A stretch of 64,000 bases of DNA, from the NCBI RefSeq assembly GCF_022808595.1, contig NZ_JAKUCN010000006.1, positions 182,740-246,739 of the forward strand. Direction: 5' to 3'. The first letter of the stretch is position 1; every line of letters begins with the position of its first letter. The position numbers and the translations under genes were made by a program. The notes beneath the pieces are model-generated. The model did not search any database, was not told the origin of the DNA, and saw only the letters and a list, made by a program, of their open reading frames with translations. The DNA is from Microvirga solisilvae. GTDB lineage: Bacteria > Pseudomonadota > Alphaproteobacteria > Rhizobiales > Beijerinckiaceae. This document shows positions 60,035-64,000 of this stretch, piece after piece.

Positions 60035-61744
60035 TTAGCGCGGACCCTCGTAGGTCATGATGTCACGATCCTTCGTCTCCGGCACCAGCAGGAGGCCGAC
60101 CACGAAGGTCACGAGAGCGATCACGATCGGGTACCACAGGCCGTAATAGATATCGCCGGTGGCCGCCACCATCGCAAAGGCTGCCGGAGGCAGAAGACCG
60201 CCGAACCAGCCGTTGGCGATGTGGTAGGGCAGGGACATCGCGGTGTAGCGGATGCGGGTCGGGAAGAACTCGACCAGAGCCGCCGCGATCGGGCCGTACA
60301 CCATCGTGACGTAGATCACGAAGATGGTCAGGATGCCGATGGCCTTGAGAGCCTGGGCATTGCCGAGGGCTGAGAAGAAGCCCGTGACCTTCAGCACGCT
60401 CGGGTCACCGGGCTTCGGGTAGCCGACTTCGGTCGCTGCTGCCGTGAAGGCGGTGATGTTGGCCGGGATGGCTGCTGCGATCGGAGCTTCCTTGCCGTTG
60501 AAGGTGACCTTGGCAGTCGTGCCGGCGGCAGCCGGAACCAGCTCGTACTTCACGGCCGAACGGGCGAGCGCCACGCGGGCCACGTCGCACGGAGCGGTGA
60601 AGGTACGGATGCCGACCGGATCGAACACCGAGCCGCAGGTGGCGGGATCGGCCACGACCTGGACCTTCGCCGTTTCGAGAGCCTGATTCAGGTTCGGGCT
60701 GACGACGCTGGTGAGGCCATGGAACAGCGGGAAGTATGTGATCGCTGCAAGAAGGCAGCCGCCGAGGATGACCGGCTTGCGGCCGATCTTGTCGGACAGG
60801 GCTCCGAATACGATGAAGCCGCCGGTGCCGAGAATGAGCGACCAGGCGATCAGCACGTTCGAGGTGAGCAGGTCGACCTTGAGGATGCTCTGGAGGAAGA
60901 ACAGGGCGTAGAACTGGCCCGTGTACCACACCACGGCCTGACCGATGGCGAGACCGATGAGGGCGATGAGCACCATCTTCGCATTGCGCCACTGGCCGAA
61001 AGCCTCCTTGAGCGGAGCCTTCGACTGGGTGCCTTCTTCCTTCATCTTCTTGAAAGCCGGGGATTCCTGCATCTGCATACGAATCCAGACCGAGATGCCG
61101 AGAAGCAGCACGGAGAGAAGGAACGGAATGCGCCAGCCGGCGATGGCGTAGCCTTCGCCCGTCTGGAAGCCCGCTTCGCCCATCGACATGCGCAGCACGA
61201 GGATGACGGCGAGAGAGAGCAGCAGGCCGACGGTTGCCGTCGTCTGAATGAAGCTGGTGTAGAAGCCGCGGCGTCCGACAGGAGCGTGCTCGGCCACGTA
61301 CACGGCGGCACCGCCGTACTCGCCGCCAAGAGCCAGGCCCTGGAGCATGCGCAGCACGATCAGGATCACCGGGGCGATCCAGCCGATCTGGGCATAGCTG
61401 GGCAGCAGGCCGACCATGAATGTTGAGAAGCCCATGATCAGGATGGTGATGAGGAAGGTGTACTTACGGCCGACGAGGTCGCCGATTCGGCCGAAGAACA
61501 GAGCGCCGAACGGACGCACCAGGAAGCCCGCCGCGAAGGCGAGGAGTGCGAACACGTTGCGGGTCGTCACGTCGAAGGCGGAGAAGAACTGCGCGCCGAT
61601 GATCGTGGCGAGAGATCCGTAGAGATAGAAATCGTACCATTCGAAAACGGTACCGAGGGAGGAGGCCAAGATGACCTTCTTCTCCTCGCGCGTCATTGGC
61701 CGCGGTGCGGCGGCCGTACGCGCTGTTGTGGCTGCTGTTGCCAT
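60035..61744 (-). CDS. MHS-type MFS transporter with a large extra loop
   Basis: A 569-residue metabolite:H+ symporter family transporter. The TM1 signature SSLGTVFEWYDFYLYG, the motif GALFFGRIGDLVGRKYTFLI and RMLQGLALGGEYGGAAVYVA identify the ProP/ShiA/KgtP group. About 110 residues (roughly 370-480, with two cysteines in DPATCGSVFDPVG and FTAPCDVARVAL) are inserted between late transmembrane helices, probably facing the periplasm. The start at 61744 has AAGGG 6 bases upstream; ATG at 61759 is possible. Substrate, probably an organic acid, is unknown. Confidence 0.9.
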   Translation of the reverse strand: MATAATTARTAAAPRPMTREEKKVILASSLGTVFEWYDFYLYGSLATIIGAQFFSAFDVTTRNVFALLAFAAGFLVRPFGALFFGRIGDLVGRKYTFLITILIMGFSTFMVGLLPSYAQIGWIAPVILIVLRMLQGLALGGEYGGAAVYVAEHAPVGRRGFYTSFIQTTATVGLLLSLAVILVLRMSMGEAGFQTGEGYAIAGWRIPFLLSVLLLGISVWIRMQMQESPAFKKMKEEGTQSKAPLKEAFGQWRNAKMVLIALIGLAIGQAVVWYTGQFYALFFLQSILKVDLLTSNVLIAWSLILGTGGFIVFGALSDKIGRKPVILGGCLLAAITYFPLFHGLTSVVSPNLNQALETAKVQVVADPATCGSVFDPVGIRTFTAPCDVARVALARSAVKYELVPAAAGTTAKVTFNGKEAPIAAAIPANITAFTAAATEVGYPKPGDPSVLKVTGFFSALGNAQALKAIGILTIFVIYVTMVYGPIAAALVEFFPTRIRYTAMSLPYHIANGWFGGLLPPAAFAMVAATGDIYYGLWYPIVIALVTFVVGLLLVPETKDRDIMTYEGPR

Positions 61745-61987
61745 AGCGTTCCCTTCCATTGTGATAAGCCCGGTGGTCCGGGTCTTCAGGCCAAGTCGGG
61801 CATTGCCGCTTGAGCCGAGGCATCGTGGCCACGGAGAGAGGCCAAGAATCCCATGGAAGGTGAGGCTAGCGCCGCTGCTAGCCTCCACAATTCCCCATTC
61901 GTATTTGCGACTTCCGTCTAAGGATGAGCGGGGAGGAGTAAAAACCTTTTTTGATCAATATCTTGTGAGAACCGAGCTTTCCTGCCG

Positions 61988-62803
61988 TCAGGATTTCACA
62001 GCTGCTTTGCTCACAGCGAAAAGCGAGATGGCGGCCGCGTTCGAGACATTGAGGCTCTTGATCGCGCCCGGCATGTCGAGCCTGCCGATGGCGTCGCAGC
62101 ATTCGCGGGTTCTCTGGCGCAGGCCCTTGCCCTCGGACCCAAGGACCAGAACCAGCGGCATCCTGAGCTGAAGCTCGTCGATATTGGCGTCGCCCTCCGA
62201 ATCGAGGCCGATGCGCTGGAAGCCGCGCTCGCCCAGCGCGTTAAGCGTGTCGCCCAGGTTTTTCACGATCATGAAGGGCACGTGCTCGAGGCCGCCGGAG
62301 GCGGATTTCGCCAGAACACCGGTCGCCGCCGGGCTGTGGCGTGCGGTGGTGATGATGGCTTCCACGTCGAAGGCCGCTGCCGTGCGCACGATGGCGCCCA
62401 CATTATGTGGGTCGGTGATCTGGTCGAGTGCCAGGACGAGGCGCTTGCCGCTCAAGGTTTCCACGGAAGGAGAACGGAGCGGATCGGCCTCGGCGTAAAG
62501 GCCCTGGTGAACAGCGTCTGGCTCGAGGAGACGATTGATCTCGTCCGGGCGCACCATCTCGGGCTCGAAGGGCAGGGGAACGTTCTCCTCCTGCAGGCGC
62601 TTCAGGGAGTTCTCCGTGGCGAGGAGCCGGCGAATCTTGCGCTTATCGTTGCGCAGCGCCTCCACCACCGGATGCCAGCCGTAGAGAATCGTCGTGTCGA
62701 TCTCATGCGGCGGGCGCCAGGCTTGAGGATCGCGGCGCCCCGGTCTCTTGCCCTGCGGGCGCTGGAAGCGGGGTTTACGGGAATTGAAGGGGCGCTCGCT
62801 CAT
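61988..62803 (-). CDS. rlmB: 23S rRNA (guanosine-2'-O-)-methyltransferase RlmB
   Basis: A 271-residue SPOUT methyltransferase. The N-terminus is basic and low-complexity (RPFNSRKPRFQRPQGKRPGR), then the L30e-like domain (ILYGWHPVVEALRNDKRKIR) and the catalytic core LVLALDQITDPHNVGAIVRT, LVLVLGSEGKGLRQRTRECC and IKSLNVSNAAAISLF. Probably modifies G2251 of 23S rRNA, as in E. coli. ATG at 62803 is used; ATG at 62815 is possible. Divergent from the tRNA-Tyr/tRNA-Gly/tuf region, its common position in alphaproteobacteria. Confidence 0.93.
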   Translation of the reverse strand: MSERPFNSRKPRFQRPQGKRPGRRDPQAWRPPHEIDTTILYGWHPVVEALRNDKRKIRRLLATENSLKRLQEENVPLPFEPEMVRPDEINRLLEPDAVHQGLYAEADPLRSPSVETLSGKRLVLALDQITDPHNVGAIVRTAAAFDVEAIITTARHSPAATGVLAKSASGGLEHVPFMIVKNLGDTLNALGERGFQRIGLDSEGDANIDELQLRMPLVLVLGSEGKGLRQRTRECCDAIGRLDMPGAIKSLNVSNAAAISLFAVSKAAVKS

Positions 62804-62997
62804 GATGCTCGTCATCTCTAGGGTCGTGTCGGCTCGCCATAGCACACGGCAGCGGCATTCACGATCTATCTTCGAAACATTGCGCTTTGCTGTTGACACC
62901 GGCTGAGAGGGTCACCATAAGAGCGCCACCGAGCGGCCGCACCACGGTGAGGCGCTTCGGGTGAAGACCTCGGCGCACTGCGTCAAGGTTGGAAAAT

Positions 62998-63082
62998 GGG
63001 GGAATGTCCCGAGCGGCAAAGGGGGCGGACTGTAAATCCGCTGGCTATGCCTTCGTAGGTTCGAGTCCTACTTCCCCCACCA
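62998..63082 (+). tRNA. tRNA-Tyr (anticodon GTA)
   Basis: Class II tRNA with encoded CCA. Acceptor GGGGGAA pairs with TTCCCCC; anticodon arm CGGACTGTAAATCCG carries GTA; long variable arm around TGGCTATGCCTTC; T arm GTAGGTTCGAGTCCTAC. 18 bases separate it from tRNA-Gly. Confidence 0.97.
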
Positions 63083-63099
63083 TCCAACCAGCAGGGCAT

Positions 63100-63173
63100 G
63101 CGGGTGTAGCTCAATGGTAGAGCAGCAGCCTTCCAAGCTGAATACGAGGGTTCGATTCCCTTCACCCGCTCCA
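63100..63173 (+). tRNA. tRNA-Gly (anticodon TCC)
   Basis: Class I tRNA with encoded CCA. Acceptor GCGGGTG pairs with CACCCGC; anticodon arm CAGCCTTCCAAGCTG carries TCC; T arm GAGGGTTCGATTCCCTTC. Co-directional with tRNA-Tyr and probably co-transcribed, the tyr-gly-tuf order being common in proteobacteria. Confidence 0.97.
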
Positions 63174-63246
63174 GCCCCTCTCCAAGAATTCCGGCCTCTT
63201 TCCACCGCTCACAGGCGCTGATTCCGTTCGCGCATAAAGATCCCGC

Positions 63247-63501
63247 TCATTCGCGGCGCTCGATCACCGTGTATTCCGCGTCGATAATGCCGTCATCGGC
63301 CCTTGGCCGCATCGTGGCCCTCTTCCGGCGCAGATAGGCGTAGAAGGCGAGCCCGCCGAGAAGCATCAGGGGCAGGACGACGATCAGGCTGAAGAAGGCA
63401 ACAACCAGAAGCACCGCCGCCGTCATGATCCCCATGGCGAGCCGAAGCAGGGTGTTCAGCGGATGCCTGGAGGCGGAGCGGGCAAGGTAGATCACGCGCA
63501 T
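63247..63501 (-). CDS. 84-aa small membrane protein
   Basis: An 84-residue protein with two predicted transmembrane helices (about 16-38 LLRLAMGIMTAAVLLVVAFF, and 38-60 LIVVLPLMLLGGLAFYAYL) and a basic C-terminal cytosolic part (RRKRATMRPRADDGIIDAEY) ending TVIERRE. No family recognised, though the D-A-E-Y-T-V ending is seen in short inner-membrane proteins. It lies between the tRNA pair and tuf on the opposite strand. Confidence 0.6.
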   Translation of the reverse strand: MRVIYLARSASRHPLNTLLRLAMGIMTAAVLLVVAFFSLIVVLPLMLLGGLAFYAYLRRKRATMRPRADDGIIDAEYTVIERRE

Positions 63502-63852
63502 GAAAGTTTCCTGAGGAAATGAAAAGAGCCGAATCTCGTCGAGGCAGTAACGGCTTCATATTGCTCGGTGCGCAAGGCGGAAAGAAGGTCCGGCAAGGGC
63601 CGGGACGGCCTGATCGCGAAACCTTGATCGTCAAGGCAGGGAGGGCGAGCCCGCTTGAAAGCGCGTGGCCTCATGCCGAAATCAGTGCCGGAGCCCTCGG
63701 AAGGCCTTTCAACGACCGATTCCGGGGCCAATCGGCCGCTTCATCCAAAACTATGCGATCCAATCTTAAAATTGGCTCTTGCGCATTCGGCGTAACCGCA
63801 ATATCGGGACGCCCTGGGTTTTTTGTTCCTGGCCTATGCAAGGTAGAGATCA
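63502..63852. other. 351-bp upstream region of tuf
   Basis: No gene is supported here; open frames on both strands lack ribosome sites. The final part before tuf is AT-richer (AATCTTAAAATTGGCTCTTG and CAATAT at about 63809-63815 region) and presumably carries the tuf promoter, but no -35/-10 pair with ideal spacing stands out. GTAGAGAT near 63844-63850 is the presumed ribosome site region. Confidence 0.4.
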
Positions 63853-64000
63853 ATGGCGAAGGAAAAGTTTGAACGCAATAAGCCGCACTGCAACATCGGC
63901 ACGATTGGTCACGTTGACCACGGCAAGACGTCGCTGACGGCTGCGATCACGAAGGTTCTGGCGGAAGCCGGCGGTGCGACGTTCACCGCCTACGACCAGA
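63853..64000 (+). CDS. tuf: Elongation factor Tu (5' part, cut by window end)
   Basis: The first 49 codons of EF-Tu, which brings aminoacyl-tRNA to the ribosome. [20 protein letters not shown] is the standard alphaproteobacterial start, and the GTP-binding P-loop GHVDHGKT lies at 19-26. Codon use is highly biased, as expected. The gene continues beyond the window. Preceded by tRNA-Tyr and tRNA-Gly, the usual neighbourhood before secE/nusG and ribosomal-protein genes. Confidence 0.97.
   Translation, partial: MAKEKFERNKPHCNIGTIGHVDHGKTSLTAAITKVLAEAGGATFTAYDQ

Noticed and set aside
59432..63173. tRNA genes considered as integration sites of a mobile element.
   Set aside because: No integrase, no duplicated tRNA 3' end and no compositional break was seen next to any of the four tRNA genes.

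Overview
The window reads as a chromosomal segment of a GC-rich alphaproteobacterium of the order Hyphomicrobiales (Rhizobiales), probably near Methylobacteriaceae/Microvirga. Evidence for this is the Rhizobiales-type porin, the Usg, DUF3126, zf-CHCC and NepR-like proteins, the sfsA/map/radC and hisI/folE/iscU-like/yidD/thrS neighbourhoods, and several extragenic palindrome families typical of the order. The genus is an inference. No prophage, transposase, CRISPR array or rRNA operon is visible.

Region 1 (0-15.5 kb). rpe lies divergent to a DadA-like FAD oxidoreductase. Then come a LuxR-like protein with a degraded HTH, a P1-family peptidase, ccdA and an ACT-domain protein. A complete branched-chain amino acid ABC operon follows on the minus strand (livH-livM-livG-livF-DUF6867-substrate-binding protein) and ends at an intrinsic terminator. 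After it are a flavin reductase, a 16-bp palindrome with a 22-aa micro-ORF, a formyltransferase-like enzyme, an XRE-cupin regulator overlapping a GNAT acetyltransferase, usg and exoD.

Region 2 (15.5-24.3 kb). PRC-barrel protein, then radC, map and sfsA with an FkbM methyltransferase between map and sfsA on the other strand. A CinA-N-like protein, gpt and an acyl-CoA synthetase follow, then a highly translated-looking porin gene with a textbook terminator.

Region 3 (24.3-31.3 kb) is the accessory-looking part. It holds many very small genes (24- and 49-aa membrane peptides, a 79-aa coiled coil, a 55-aa membrane protein), a single-domain response regulator and an orphan NepR-like anti-sigma factor. 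It also has about 700 bp of hairpin-rich non-coding DNA with several intrinsic terminators, tRNA-Leu(UAA), a FAD monooxygenase, a zf-CHCC protein, and a structured non-coding block behind a near-consensus promoter.

Region 4 (31.3-46.4 kb). Alpha/beta hydrolase, a small methyltransferase, enoyl-CoA hydratase, cysE, DUF3126, gamma-carbonic anhydrase, BTLCP peptidase, rhomboid, CBS protein, patatin, MFS transporter, hisI, folE, IscU-like scaffold, radical SAM enzyme, yidD and thrS. Extragenic repeats sit at several junctions, notably on both sides of the MFS gene.

Region 5 (46.4-64 kb). CBS-BON protein; a three-gene unit of YfhO, an unknown protein and a secreted beta-rich protein; nitroreductase and flavin reductase; LysR divergent to a rhodanese; CoA-ester lyase with MaoC; nadK, cutA, an MBL hydrolase, TrmH, tRNA-Thr, an MHS-type transporter and rlmB. 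The window closes with tRNA-Tyr, tRNA-Gly and the first 49 codons of tuf, the start of the usual translation/secE/ribosomal-protein region.

Most of the content is ordinary housekeeping. The places that most merit attention are the two non-coding blocks (27.5-28.1 kb and 30.7-31.03 kb), the radical SAM enzyme with a cysteine-free SPASM-like tail, the NepR-like locus, and the palindrome plus micro-ORF at 12.15-12.25 kb.
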